Shown piece by piece: positions 23,579 through 33,771 of a stretch of 64,000 bases of DNA. Source of the DNA: Paraburkholderia hospita (lineage in GTDB: Bacteria; Pseudomonadota; Gammaproteobacteria; Burkholderiales; Burkholderiaceae); assembly GCF_002902965.1 (NCBI RefSeq), contig NZ_CP026109.1, positions 248,001 to 312,000 on the forward strand, written 5' to 3'. Numbering within the stretch: the first letter of the stretch is position 1; the number at the start of each line of letters is the position of its first letter. Both the position numbers and the translations under genes were made by a program. The notes beneath the pieces are model-generated. The model was not told where the DNA came from and did not search any database. It worked only from the letters and a program-made list of their open reading frames with translations.

Positions 23579-24139
23579 ATGCTGACCCCGGAACAGGTAG
23601 CAGCAACGCGGAAGGCCAACCTCGACATCCTGTTCGGCCTGGGCAACCAGGTCGTCGAAAGCGTTGAGAAACTGGCTGAACTGAACATGCAGGTGACCCG
23701 CTCGACGCTGGCGGATTCGTTTGATCTGGCGCAGAAGGCACTATCCGTGAAGGAACCGCAGGACTGGCTCGCGCTGAAGGACAGCCTCGCCGCGCCGACG
23801 GCAGAAAAGGTGCAAAGCTACAACCGGCAACTGTTCGACATCATGTTGTCGACCCAGACCGAATTCGCGAAAGTCGCGCAGACGCAATGCGAAGCGTACG
23901 TCCGCCAGATGCAGTCGGTAGTGGAGGATGTCGCCAAAAACGCGCCGGCTGGCTCGGAGGCGGCCGTCGCCGCGCTGGACTCCGCGATCAAGGCGGCCCA
24001 AACGCTGGTCGAAACCGTACAGAAAACCGGCCAACAAGCGGTCGAAGTCGCCAGAAGCAACCTTGACATGGCCGCGGCGGCCGCATCAAGGAACACCAAG
24101 TGTGCGAGCGAACCGGTATCACAGGCCGCAAAGCGATAG
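23579..24139 (+). CDS. phaP: Phasin (PhaP family)
   Basis: 186 residues preceded by CAGGAG. Phasin pattern: LTPEQVAATRKANLDILFGL, VVESVEKLAELNMQ, FDLAQKALS, SYNRQLFDIMLSTQTEF, and an alanine-rich helical C-terminus. Phasins coat polyhydroxyalkanoate granules in the cytoplasm and control their number and size. A second, divergent phasin lies at 35815-36387, with a depolymerase-like esterase after it. No polymerase gene is in the window. Confidence 0.92.
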   Translation: MLTPEQVAATRKANLDILFGLGNQVVESVEKLAELNMQVTRSTLADSFDLAQKALSVKEPQDWLALKDSLAAPTAEKVQSYNRQLFDIMLSTQTEFAKVAQTQCEAYVRQMQSVVEDVAKNAPAGSEAAVAALDSAIKAAQTLVETVQKTGQQAVEVARSNLDMAAAAASRNTKCASEPVSQAAKR

Positions 24140-24356
24140 CCACCTGGGAATCCGGAGGGATGCTCTATGTCAAGGATTCCTTTATATTTTGCCACTACCG
24201 TCATGGCAAGCTGACCGGGCGGAGCGATCTGATCGTCATCCGACTCATCGAGAGGCCGTCAAGCGGTCCGTGTCAGGCGTTAGCCGCTGAACCGCACTCG
24301 ACAGCACGCGCGCATCGACGACCAGAGCAGGTCATTGCACATTGCAGGAGGTAAGG

Positions 24357-24506
24357 ATGGATGAAGCCTGGCTAAGCACCGCCATAGGTTCGGCCGTCCT
24401 GCTGTTCGCGGTCATCTTTGTGTTCGGCCACTATCGACGCGAACATCGGCGGACGCAGTTGCTGCGGCAACTGGAATCTGTTGTCTGGCGTCAGCACATG
24501 AATTGA
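24357..24506 (+). CDS. Single-span membrane micropeptide
   Basis: 49 residues with a strong ribosome site (AGGAGG) six bases before the ATG. The first half is one transmembrane helix, TAIGSAVLLFAVIFVFG; the rest is a basic, arginine-rich tail (HYRREHRRTQLLRQLE) that should stay in the cytoplasm. No family is recognised. Ribosome site and clean membrane topology argue that it is real despite its size. Confidence 0.6.
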   Translation: MDEAWLSTAIGSAVLLFAVIFVFGHYRREHRRTQLLRQLESVVWRQHMN

Positions 24507-24654
24507 TATTACGCATGACGTGCCTGGACCCGACGGACGCTGCATGAGGGGCGCGCACCATCTACAGGTCCGACTTCCCGCACGTGCTGCACGACCAAGA
24601 ACGTCGTGCGGAAAGGACTGGCAGGCAGAACAACAAGCAAGGGGCTAAGAACAC

Positions 24655-24912
24655 ATGAACCACGCTGATCAGGCCGCACGGGACCTGGTGCACATCCGCT
24701 CCATGATCCTGCAACTCGAGCATCTGCTTCACGACGACGATACCGGGGAGGCGAGTCCCGTCACGTCGCCGGATTACTGGCGTTCGCGGATCACTGTGCT
24801 CCTGGCGACGAACCTGCCGCCTGCGCTTGAGACGAAGGCCCGCGTCCTGCTTGCCCGTCTGGACACGCTCAGCGCGGCGTCGCACAGCCGCACGCAGCAA
24901 CATCCACATTAG
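24655..24912 (+). CDS. Small hypothetical helical protein
   Basis: 85 residues, no family recognised. Two acidic and leucine-rich helices (RDLVHIRSMILQLEHLLH and LETKARVLLARLDTLSA) flank a central SPDYWRSRITVLL. It is in the same direction as the micropeptide upstream. Composition looks coding. Function unknown. Confidence 0.55.
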   Translation: MNHADQAARDLVHIRSMILQLEHLLHDDDTGEASPVTSPDYWRSRITVLLATNLPPALETKARVLLARLDTLSAASHSRTQQHPH

Positions 24913-25259
24913 ATATCGAAATACAGATCGACGTGCCTCGGAGCAGGGTAGCGAAGGTACGGGCCGGGCCCGCCCCGACGTCACTGGCGCATTCGATTCC
25001 AAGTGGCGTGAGTATTGAGTCGCACTGCCGTGGCCAACCGGATCAGCTCGCTCTCATCGTCGGGGAAGGCGAACAGCTGGAAACGTTGTGCAGGCGTCAG
25101 CACCTCCTCGCGGCGAGGCATGGCTTTCCCCGGGCACGGTAACGCAGTAGCATGGCATTTAACTAATGTTTATGGCCATGCCTACACGGTGGCCGCTCAG
25201 ATGCGCGCCCATGCGCCTGCCAGGCCGTCGATTTTCCAGGGTTTTTGGCCATGGAGGAA

Positions 25260-25789
25260 ACCTCATCGATCCGTGATCGAACTGCATGGCGGGGAGATTT
25301 CGGCGACGAGTGCAGGCCAGGGCAAAGGCAGCAGGTTTACCGTGCGACTGCCGGTTGTCCCGGCGCCCGTAGCCGATGCGCCTGGGCCCGCCGCTGTCAT
25401 AGCAAACCGCGTCAGCCAGCCGTTGCGAATATTGATCGTCGACGACAACCGGGACAACGCTGACTCGCTCGCCGTCATCCTGCGCATACATGAACACGAG
25501 GTCAGGACGGCTGAGGGTGGTCCCAGCGGATTGCAGGCGGCGACCGCATGGCCGCCCGATGTGATGGTACTGGACAATCGGCCTACCCGGAATGACCGGA
25601 TACGACGTGGCCCACGAACTCAGAGCGTCGCCGCAAACCCGCGGCTCAGTATTGATCGCCCTGTCGGGTTTCGGCAGTGACGCGGACGTTGCCCGCTCGA
25701 CAGAGGCCGGCTTCAGACAGCATCTGGTCAAGCCGGTGGATCCCGACCTGCTCATCGAACTGTTGCGCGACGTTGGCGTTTCCCGATAA
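25260..25789 (+). pseudogene. Remnant of a hybrid histidine kinase
   Basis: The fragment opens inside the ATPase domain (SVIELHGGEISATSAGQG, SRFTVRLPV), passes a linker, and enters a receiver domain (RILIVDDNRDNADSLAVIL). Just after VMVLD an extra A at about 25576 shifts the frame; the receiver continues as MTGYDVAHELR, LIALSGFGSDADV and HLVKPVDPDLLIELL, ending at 25789. The sensor and phospho-His parts upstream are missing. Removing one base restores the expected LDIGLPGMTGYD. Confidence 0.8.
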
Positions 25790-25822
25790 CCGTGCGACAA
25801 CGTGACTAACAGAGGCACTGCA

Positions 25823-26005
25823 ATGAATGCTATGACCGTTGAAGAAAGGATCCGTGCGCGCGCGTACGAACTCTGGCAACAGGACGGCGCTCTTGAAGGA
25901 TGCGCAGACGAGTACTGGCACATGGCCCGTGTGCTCGTGGAAAAAGAGACGGCAATTCCAGACGCTGCGCGGAAGGTTGATCCGGAGGCCCAGGCCGAAC
26001 AGTGA
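25823..26005 (+). CDS. DUF2934-family small protein
   Basis: 60 residues from the ATG at 25823. The core IRARAYELWQQDGALEG followed by ADEYWHMA is the DUF2934 signature, a short helical motif in many proteobacterial and plasmid proteins. Function is unknown. It stands alone; a GAGGC a few bases upstream is a weak ribosome site. Confidence 0.75.
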   Translation: MNAMTVEERIRARAYELWQQDGALEGCADEYWHMARVLVEKETAIPDAARKVDPEAQAEQ

Positions 26006-27038
26006 TCGGCCCTCCGGTATCTGGCATTTGTGACCCAACGCCCATAGAGTGAAAATCTGCGTGCAACCCACGCCAGGACTGGTTTCCAAGGTCATGTACC
26101 TGCGTGAGAGCTGTCGAACAAGTGCCGATCTCTGACCGGTTCATCTACGCCCTCGGTCATTGCTGAAGCCCGCACACCCTTCGCGGGATCACGAGGGCCG
26201 GATTTCTAAGCTATGGACGGCTGTCCTGAATTTACTTTGGAGAGCGTGCAAAAGTTGGGGAGGTCGATTTCGTGAGGCATCCCTGGCTCACGGCACGATT
26301 GCACGGTCTGTGCTGTCCGCTGGCGCGCCTGCTGACACTGGCCCGATGCATTTTCCACTACCCGAGTCGGCAATCTTGAGCGCCGAGATGCGACGCGGCG
26401 AGAATTCCCCGTTCAGAACCGCTAACCTGACCTGCACCATGGGGTATTCGTCCTTCGGGTGCAAAAAATGGCGGTCGCGGGGCGCGGAGCTACCTATGGC
26501 AAGGCTTCGCAAATATGCGAGTCGCGACAGATTGGGCGATCCGCAAGTCATTGATAAGGCGGCATTTTTCGATCCTAACCGCCAGAATTTGCACCAAAAG
26601 GACGATTACCCCGATGTCGGGACCACATCGGCACGTGTCTGTCCGCTGTTTCGTGGCGTGGGTCGGGAGCTGGATTCGGCAATGCGATCCAGAAGTCTTG
26701 AACGCGGTGTTGGCCGTTGTGGCCGGGATGCGCCGTGAGCCGGGCTTTCCAGGTTACTTCATTGACTTCATGCGGGCAGCTAGCTGTTTCGCCCGGATTT
26801 CTTCCTATCACATGACACTTCGATGAAAGTTGTGCACAGAAAAAGTGGATGAAGCTGTGGACAACTTGTAGTGGAAGGCCTGTAAGGGTTTGATTGCAGG
26901 CGGGTTTGTTGCATTGCGCTATGAAATGGCGTGTGGCCTGAACGAGGCCAGAAACCAACGATCTGTTCGGAAAGGTGATAAAAACAACTGTCAAGCAAAA
27001 CAGGGCCGCGGATCGGCTGTCCAACTGCCCCGTGCTGA
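26006..27038. other. Gene-poor kilobase with two DnaA-box-like sites
   Basis: Overlapping frames exist on both strands but none is recognised or has a good ribosome site. TTGTGCACA (26830-26838) and TGTGGACAA (26856-26864, inverse TTGTCCACA) resemble relaxed DnaA boxes and sit 17 bases apart. No iteron array or replication gene is nearby. Confidence 0.35.
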
Positions 27039-27344
27039 CTATCGACGATCTCCGCAGGCCTTGGCAGCCATCTGGGCATAGATATCGTTGTTGACTCCCT
27101 GAAGAGACCGCAGCAGGCAGGCGTAGTAGCCTTTCTCGGCATCGCTCATCATTGACGACTGCCGGTAAAGCTTCAGACACGCATTCTGCATGATCTGAAA
27201 CACGAGCATACTGCCGGTGCTTCGCGCCGATTGTGCGACACACTGGCGAAACGCATTGTCGTTGTCCTGTCCGTCAAATTCATCCGCCCGTGCCGAGCTG
27301 CTGACGCACGTAGCCAGCACGAGCGCGATGCACAGACTTCGCAT
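27039..27344 (-). CDS. Secreted four-cysteine protein
   Basis: 101 residues from the ATG at 27344, which has GGGAG upstream. A signal peptide (LCIALVLATCVSSSARA) is followed by a ~77-residue mature domain with four cysteines (FRQCVAQ, QNACLKL, YYACLLR, AKACGD), probably paired in two disulfides in the periplasm. The spacing recalls a small family of four-cysteine secreted proteins (VF_A0006-like, from memory). Function unknown. Confidence 0.6.
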   Translation of the reverse strand: MRSLCIALVLATCVSSSARADEFDGQDNDNAFRQCVAQSARSTGSMLVFQIMQNACLKLYRQSSMMSDAEKGYYACLLRSLQGVNNDIYAQMAAKACGDRR

Positions 27345-27536
27345 GATTTCTCCCAATGCCGTCAACTCGCTGAGCGATGGCCAACCACAGATGGCGAATT
27401 TTGACCGGCGACAGATCGGCAGGGTACGTTTTCCACAATCTGGTTAAGCTAGCAGCAAGCTTCGCTCGTCTATGTCGTCATGGGCTGGTGGTTTCTTTCT
27501 TCACTTTGGTTGATCCCGGTAGAAGCGACCATGTAG

Positions 27537-28256
<720 letters not shown>

Positions 28257-28944
28257 GATGTCCTCAGGTTTAGTGGGTTCCTGCGGTGCCCTGCATGATG
28301 ACCGTCCCGCGCTCGCCGACGCGACGTTGAGCATCCTCGGCCTCGCGCAACATACTCACTTCGGCCGCCGACGTGCGCGTGCTCACTGGCGCCGACGATT
28401 CGCCGGCGGAGAGCGCCATTTTCTCCGGATCGCCAACGGTGCTGCGCGACGGCGAATCGGCGCTGAAACAGTAGATCAGCGGACAGCGCGTCGTTCGGGT
28501 CGACGTGTGTGCGTCCATGATAGGCGAACACGCATCGCGCCAGCCTCTCCCTGAAGAGGTAGGCGGGAATACCCCGGGCGGCTCGGTGAAAGGGTCGTCA
28601 CGGCCGGCGCAGACGTGCAATATGGTGCGTACCGGCATGTGATCACCAACCGTGCGCATTTGCTTGAGACCCGCTTGCGTGCGGGACAGGCAGACGTCGA
28701 CGCGGTGGTGTCCGATAAGCGCGGCGGGCCGAACTTCCCGACTGCAAAACAGGTTGGATACAGGTCGCCGATAGGACTGTTGTTCGACAGGCCGTGCGTG
28801 GTGCCGATCCTGCAGCAAGAACGCGCAAGGCATCCGTCGTCGATCGTCGACCCGAAACGGGGTGATTTCTCGCGCGCCGGGCCCAGGCCACCCCGATGCG
28901 CTTTATGCGTCATGGCACGAGGGGACTGGCACGCTGCCACGGAC
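28257..28944. other. Degraded region
   Basis: About 690 bases. Frames on both strands overlap and none is recognised; composition suggests decayed coding sequence. Nothing specific can be assigned. Confidence 0.4.
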
Positions 28945-30333
28945 TCACAACAGGGCCGCTTGCTGCAGAAGTTCCAGCGCTTTCAATTCGTCCAATCGAC
29001 CCGTGCGTGCTTTACCTGCCAGCGTCTTGATCAATGCTTCCGCTATTGGTTCAATACCGTGAAGATTGTCCACGCTGGTCACGGTAGCGAAGGGGACCGG
29101 TACCGGGTTTCGCTGCGGTATTGCGGAGGCGGGGAGCGACTCAAGGGTTGCCGGTGTGGCTGCCGGTGCCTCGTCATTACGTTCTTCAGGTGAGCGGCCG
29201 GCGAGCTCGTCGGGGAAATCATTGACATGAGCTTGCGGGCTGACGACGATCGTCTCCTGCTCTCCTGCGGCATCCGCCAAAACAGGCGAGGGGCTTTCCG
29301 AATCGCCCAGGTCGCCCGCACGTGAGCGCGTCGTGTGCGCCTTCGCTTTGGCGAGCTTCTTCCCTGGCGCGCCATCGTCTGTTGCAATCGCAAGCGGCTC
29401 GTGTTGTTGAACGGATACGCGACCGCGCGAAGCAGGGGTAAGCATGTGCGACACCGACTCTGGAATGTCGGCTTCGGAGCGCGGCGTGTCCAGCCAGCCA
29501 GGTGGCAAACCCAGTCGATCCGTGAACCGGTTTGCTTCGAGACTGTCCATGCGTTTCTTGCCATGTAGCCGATCGGCTATGTTGAATCCGCTCATCTCCA
29601 TGACCACGCCAAGTCTTACTTTCGATCCATTGCGACTCGTGAGAACGTGGAGGTTAGCGCGTCGGATGTTTTCTACCTCGGCGCTGTCGCTCAATGCCAG
29701 CGGTTGCTGTTGGGGCGTTTTAGGAGACGCCCTGTCTTTCGAAGGCGAAGCTTTGAGCGGCGCATGAGGTTCAGGCTGTTCGGGCATTTCGCTTCGACTG
29801 TTCTTGACGGCTCTGGGCGACCCGCCCGCTACTTTCTTTGGCATTTGCGCTTCCTGGGACAAACTATCTTTAGGAAATGGTTGCTGGTCGACGTTCAGGG
29901 CAGAAGCCGGCTTAAGTGCTTCCGACTCCACGTCGGGTCCGTCGTCCGTTTGAATGAAGTCGAGCGGTGACTTCAGGCGTGCAATGGTCTCGGCCGCGAG
30001 CGCAGGATTGGGCTGGTCAAAAAAGCCATGCGGTAACCCAAGCGTGGTTTCCATGTGAAAGGCAGTCTCGGGCGTAAACCTCTCGCCCTTCATCAGTTCG
30101 CCCACGCGCGTTATGTTCGATTCGAGTGCTATCGCGATATTCTCTGCGCCTACCGCATCGACCAGAAACTGAAACGATCGTGTTTTGAAAATGGAGGCAG
30201 TCTGGGCGGAGTCGCGGGGAGGCGCCTTCACGTATGGTGGTCCCTGCCGGTTCGGCGGAGATTTACTTTCGTGGCGAGGATGGTGTTGGCCGTTGTCCCG
30301 GGATCCCGCATATCGCCCGCGGGCTTGACTCAT
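28945..30333 (-). CDS. Protein with two degenerate helix-turn-helix modules
   Basis: About 462 residues from the ATG at 30333 (GGAG nine bases upstream). Two related modules appear: residues ~50-105 (FLVDAVGAENIAIALES, VGELMKGERF, LGLPHGFFDQP) and ~230-290 (GSKVRLGVVMEMSGFN, IADRLHGKKR, LGLPPGWLDTP). Each looks like a Xre-type helix-turn-helix ending in an LGLPxGxxD turn. Long polar, proline-rich linkers separate them, and a helical C-terminus (IAEALIKTLAGKARTGRLDE) may dimerise. It could be a transcription or nucleoid factor. It is followed upstream by the Sel1 gene on the same strand. Confidence 0.6.
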   Translation of the reverse strand: MSQARGRYAGSRDNGQHHPRHESKSPPNRQGPPYVKAPPRDSAQTASIFKTRSFQFLVDAVGAENIAIALESNITRVGELMKGERFTPETAFHMETTLGLPHGFFDQPNPALAAETIARLKSPLDFIQTDDGPDVESEALKPASALNVDQQPFPKDSLSQEAQMPKKVAGGSPRAVKNSRSEMPEQPEPHAPLKASPSKDRASPKTPQQQPLALSDSAEVENIRRANLHVLTSRNGSKVRLGVVMEMSGFNIADRLHGKKRMDSLEANRFTDRLGLPPGWLDTPRSEADIPESVSHMLTPASRGRVSVQQHEPLAIATDDGAPGKKLAKAKAHTTRSRAGDLGDSESPSPVLADAAGEQETIVVSPQAHVNDFPDELAGRSPEERNDEAPAATPATLESLPASAIPQRNPVPVPFATVTSVDNLHGIEPIAEALIKTLAGKARTGRLDELKALELLQQAALL

Positions 30334-30489
30334 AAAGTACGGCTCCATGCCATGTTGATATTCTGGGTATCCTGATTATAGAGGAGGCGAAGTTGTCATC
30401 TGATGCGTCAGTCGCTTCCCATTGATGAGAGAAACCGGTCGCGTGCCTCTCAGGATCTTCCCCCCGAGTGGCTCACTGGCGGTAGGACC

Positions 30490-31110
30490 TCAGCGCAGCG
30501 CTTGCAGACGGCGTTGGCAACGTTTGTCATCGCCACCGCGTCGATAGCTCTGCATGGCCTTGGTGCGGTCCGGGACAACGCTCCTGTCTTCTGCACCCCA
30601 TACGCCCTCCCAGAAAAGTCCGAGACTGTGCGCTGAGGCTTTGTGTCCAAGTTCAATGGCCTGCTCATACAGCGAACGCGCACGGCTCACATCCACCTGC
30701 ATACCCCGCCCAAGCCGTGCGCTGTCGGCCAGCGCGGCGGCGGCCAAGCCGCGCAGACGATCCTCTGCGGTTTCATCCTTCATCACGTCTTCAAGAATCG
30801 CGTTGTCTCTCTCAAAGTCCGCCTCCCCTCCGGTTGGTGTGACGAGGGAGATGGCCATTGCCGTTCGCCAGGCCGGATGGCGGTTCGCGCCAACGCGCTC
30901 CAGTAACCAGCGGCCCAGATAGGGTGCATGGCTTAACGTGCTGGTGAGAAGGGCGTTTGCGATTGCGGCGAGCGACTCCGGTGACAGGAATCCAGTCTTG
31001 TTTGCCGCAATGACGTGGCGGGAGAACTTTTCGACATCCAGTGTAGGGTCGGCGCGGCGCAACTGATGCCATTCGCGCTCGATTGCTCCGACCCAGCTTT
31101 CCATTTGCAT
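30490..31110 (-). CDS. Sel1-repeat protein
   Basis: 206 residues from the ATG at 31110. The C-terminal part has Sel1/TPR-like helical repeats: ARSLYEQAIELGHKASAHSLGLFWEG and DRTKAMQSYRRGGDD (quoted in parts: ARSLYEQAIELGHKASAHSL). The N-terminal ~110 residues are helical and unrecognised. Sel1 repeats mediate protein contacts. No signal peptide, so it is likely cytosolic. It lies upstream of the two-module HTH gene in the same direction with 140 bases between. Confidence 0.65.
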   Translation of the reverse strand: MQMESWVGAIEREWHQLRRADPTLDVEKFSRHVIAANKTGFLSPESLAAIANALLTSTLSHAPYLGRWLLERVGANRHPAWRTAMAISLVTPTGGEADFERDNAILEDVMKDETAEDRLRGLAAAALADSARLGRGMQVDVSRARSLYEQAIELGHKASAHSLGLFWEGVWGAEDRSVVPDRTKAMQSYRRGGDDKRCQRRLQALR

Positions 31111-31288
31111 GGTGAGCGATCCCGTGGTGAAGAATGCACCTGATTCTAGCTCACCTTTTGCCGATTGCAACCTGCGGATCTAGCGCGCCTTTAGTCGCAA
31201 ACGAGTCTGCGCCAATGGTGCTCTGAATGCACTGGATCCGCAAAGCCTGCGATGCACCGGTTTAAGAAGTTGTTGAATGAGTGATCAT

Positions 31289-31320
31289 GGAGGTATAGAT
31301 ATTTGAGTATTTATACCTCC
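31289..31320. promoter_or_regulatory. Palindromic operator candidate
   Basis: GGAGGTATA and TATACCTCC, perfect 9-base arms, flank a 14-base AT-rich core. It lies between the divergent Sel1 gene and the two-gene unit starting at 31439 and is a likely self-repression site for the coiled-coil protein. Confidence 0.5.
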
Positions 31321-31438
31321 GGATATGGCACAATCCTGGCAAAGCGGGCGACGGCGCGCAGGCTGTACGCCGCGTGGTTCGATTCATCCGTCCCGCCCGA
31401 GCGCAACACGACGTTACAGAAGGGGAGTCCGATTCACG

Positions 31439-31792
31439 ATGGCCGATGCATTCGAACTCGTTGCGCTGGCGCTGCCCGGCGACACCGCCCCCGAGTCACT
31501 GCCCGCGACCGTCCGGCAGTTCGTTGCCGAGTGCTGGCCCGGCATGAGCCGGGGGCAACTCGTGGCCCGCGCGCGGCGCCTGGCGTTGCGCCCGTCGCTG
31601 CGAGCCTGCCGCGCGAGCGCGCCCGGCGAAATTGGACTCTTCGCGCTCACGATTACGGTCGGCACACAGATCGTGTCGCTGGTCGCGCATCTGCGCCGTG
31701 TCGCGACGCGCCGCGCATCCGCGCGCCAGCGCAAGGTGGCCGCCGCGTCGCGGCCGCCCGCGCGCGATCCGCGCCAGGCGTCGCTGTTCTGA
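31439..31792 (+). CDS. Small basic hypothetical protein
   Basis: 117 residues from the ATG at 31439 with AGGGGAG upstream. The N-terminal part is acidic and helical (ESLPATVRQFVAECWPG); a central hydrophobic helix (FALTITVGTQIVSLVAHL) precedes an arginine-rich tail. No family recognised. It lies 10 bases ahead of the coiled-coil gene and shares its promoter. Confidence 0.6.
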   Translation: MADAFELVALALPGDTAPESLPATVRQFVAECWPGMSRGQLVARARRLALRPSLRACRASAPGEIGLFALTITVGTQIVSLVAHLRRVATRRASARQRKVAAASRPPARDPRQASLF

Positions 31793-31802
31793 AGGCGCGC
31801 AC

Positions 31803-32729
31803 ATGGGCCGTCCCCGCATCAAATGGAACGACGCGCAGCTACGCGCGATCATGGGCGCGCTCGCCGCGCTCGATCGGGATTTCCCGCTGGACAACACGCG
31901 TTTTCTGGACGGGCTGGTCGCGACGGTGCGTGCGATCACGGGCCGCGTCTATGGCGCGATGACGTACGGCCGGCTGCTGCGGGATGTCGCGCCGCAGTCG
32001 GGTGTCGCCCGGCGGCCGAGCACGCCAACCATCCAGGCGGCGGTGCTGCGCGCACAGGCCCTCGAGCACGGCGCGGTCGAGGCCGCAGCTGAAGCGACGG
32101 CGCTGGTCCCGGTCGCGTCACGTTTCGCGTCGACGGGTGGAAGCATGATGCGCCTTGCGGCAGCACAGGGCGGGGCAGGCGAAGAAGCCGGCTATCCCAT
32201 CACCCTCAACGCCGATGCACTGCGCGGGGCGCTGGCGCCGCTGGTGCGCGAGCTGCTGCGCGAGAGCATCGCGCCTGTGCATGCGCTGCTCGTCCAACCG
32301 GGGAAGTCCGCCGTTGCTGGCGACGGGGACGGGCGCCAGCCGCAGCGGACGACGGCGGCGCTCGAGGATGCGCACGCGCGGATCCGCCAGCTGGAAAAGG
32401 AAATGGGGGAGCTACGCCGCGAACTCGGCGCCGCGCAGGCCGCGCGCGATCTCGCGGGTGAACACGTCAATGCCATGCTCGCGGACCTGCGCGAGACGAT
32501 CGCGGCGTCGGGTCGGGATGCGGAGTTGCTCGCCCGGGCGGCCGGGCAGCTCGCCGGGACCGAGAACTTCCTCAAGGCGCAGAACGACACCGTACGGCTG
32601 CAGGTGTCTGCCGAAGCGGAAGCGCTGCGCACGCAGAACCGGCAGCTGCGCGAGCGGATCGACCACCTCATTGTCGACAACGACCAGTACCGGCGCGCGA
32701 TCGCCAGTCGTGGGACGGAGCGTAGCTGA
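31803..32729 (+). CDS. KfrA-like coiled-coil DNA-binding protein
   Basis: 308 residues. The first ~80 look like a small DNA-binding domain (IKWNDAQLRAIMGALAALD, RVYGAMTYGRLLRDVAP). The last ~130 form a long coiled coil rich in Glu, Arg and Ala (ARIRQLEKEMGELRRELGAA, RLQVSAEAEALRTQNRQLRER). This resembles KfrA-type plasmid proteins, which bind their own operator and spread along DNA to aid stability. Sequence identity to KfrA is not evident. A palindrome lies upstream of the unit. Confidence 0.5.
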   Translation: MGRPRIKWNDAQLRAIMGALAALDRDFPLDNTRFLDGLVATVRAITGRVYGAMTYGRLLRDVAPQSGVARRPSTPTIQAAVLRAQALEHGAVEAAAEATALVPVASRFASTGGSMMRLAAAQGGAGEEAGYPITLNADALRGALAPLVRELLRESIAPVHALLVQPGKSAVAGDGDGRQPQRTTAALEDAHARIRQLEKEMGELRRELGAAQAARDLAGEHVNAMLADLRETIAASGRDAELLARAAGQLAGTENFLKAQNDTVRLQVSAEAEALRTQNRQLRERIDHLIVDNDQYRRAIASRGTERS

Positions 32730-32898
32730 TGTCCCAGCCATTCGTTGTTGCCGAACGGTTTACGGGAACGCTGTCGCGCGACGTGTTGCGGGAAGCAGAC
32801 TGCGTGAAGGACGCGCTTCCGGCGACGGCGAGGGCTTCCGCGGTGGCGCGAAACAGGCGGGCGGTCCGGCCAACGGAGGTCAGCTGGCCGCGCTGTGC

Positions 32899-33087
32899 TC
32901 AGAACCCGACACCGACGCCGACGCCCACCCCACCGCCGAGGCTGCCGCCTCCCACTACCACGCCGATGGTGGGGCCCGGCGCGTAATAGCCTGGGCCGTA
33001 CGCGGGATCGCTGTATCCGTACGGCGGAGCAGCCACGCATCCCGAGACGGCAGCCGCTAGTGCCAAGATGCCGAAAAGTCTGAGCAT
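32899..33087 (-). CDS. Small glycine-rich lipoprotein
   Basis: 62 residues from an ATG at 33087 preceded by GGGAG. The signal sequence ends in a lipobox (AVSGC), so it should be lipid-anchored. The mature part is rich in Pro, Tyr and Gly, with a GVGVGVGVGF tail. It resembles other short surface lipoproteins of Burkholderia but has no assigned function. Confidence 0.7.
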   Translation of the reverse strand: MLRLFGILALAAAVSGCVAAPPYGYSDPAYGPGYYAPGPTIGVVVGGGSLGGGVGVGVGVGF

Positions 33088-33388
33088 GATCGTCTCCCGT
33101 GCGCGAATTGCGCACCAAGACCTGATCCTGTTTCCGGACGGATCAGTCGGGCTTCCAGCGTACACCTCACGAACGCGGTGTTCGCGGCACTGATCGTCGG
33201 CGCGATCATAGCGATCGTTTCGGGCCACGCGGGCTTCAGGCATCAACCGCCGTTCGAGGAAGCCGCAGGCGTTTCGACCGACAACGTTCCGCTGCGCCGC
33301 GATCCGACTCGCGCGACGCTCTCGGGCCGCGCCGTTCGCTGATCGCAGGAGCGCGGCTAGAGGCCGAGCGGATCCCGTGGAGAGCATC

Positions 33389-33667
33389 ATGGCATTGCGC
33401 GCAATTACTCACGTTACCTGTCCGTGCGGACACTGCGGCTCGATAGTCGAAAGCCGGTACGACGATTCCCGTTCGCATTGGTATCTCGCGACACTGCGGG
33501 ATCTGTCGCACAACGGGCTCTATGACGGCCTCGATTCTCTCTTTTCGGAAAACACGCCGTCGTGTCCGGCGTGTGGGCAATCGTTGGGACCGGAATACGT
33601 CACGCGGCGCGAATATCGTGCCTTCAAGGACGCGCGTGAAGGGCACGAGAGCGCGCGTCGGACTTGA
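33389..33667 (+). CDS. Small zinc-ribbon protein
   Basis: 92 residues from the ATG at 33389, which has GGAGAG upstream. Two cysteine pairs, CPCGHCG near the start and CPACG near residue 65, suggest a zinc ribbon. The middle is SRSHWYLATLRDLSHNGLYD. No family recognised. It is isolated from its neighbours by about 100-300 bases. Confidence 0.6.
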   Translation: MALRAITHVTCPCGHCGSIVESRYDDSRSHWYLATLRDLSHNGLYDGLDSLFSENTPSCPACGQSLGPEYVTRREYRAFKDAREGHESARRT

Positions 33668-33771
33668 AGTTGACGTGGCTGCGGGCACTTCCCGGTTGAA
33701 AAGGAAGTTGTCGCTCTTGCGGTACAGCGATTGCGCTTACATGGGAGCCACAAACTTTCGAGGAGTGAACC

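Noticed and set aside
26160..26738. 192-residue plus-strand frame in the gene-poor kilobase
   Set aside because: No ribosome site, no recognised family, and competing frames on the other strand look equally plausible.
32922..32990. Repetitive CCGACGCCGACGCC-type tract as a possible minisatellite
   Set aside because: It is explained by the Gly-Val repeat at the end of the small lipoprotein on the minus strand.
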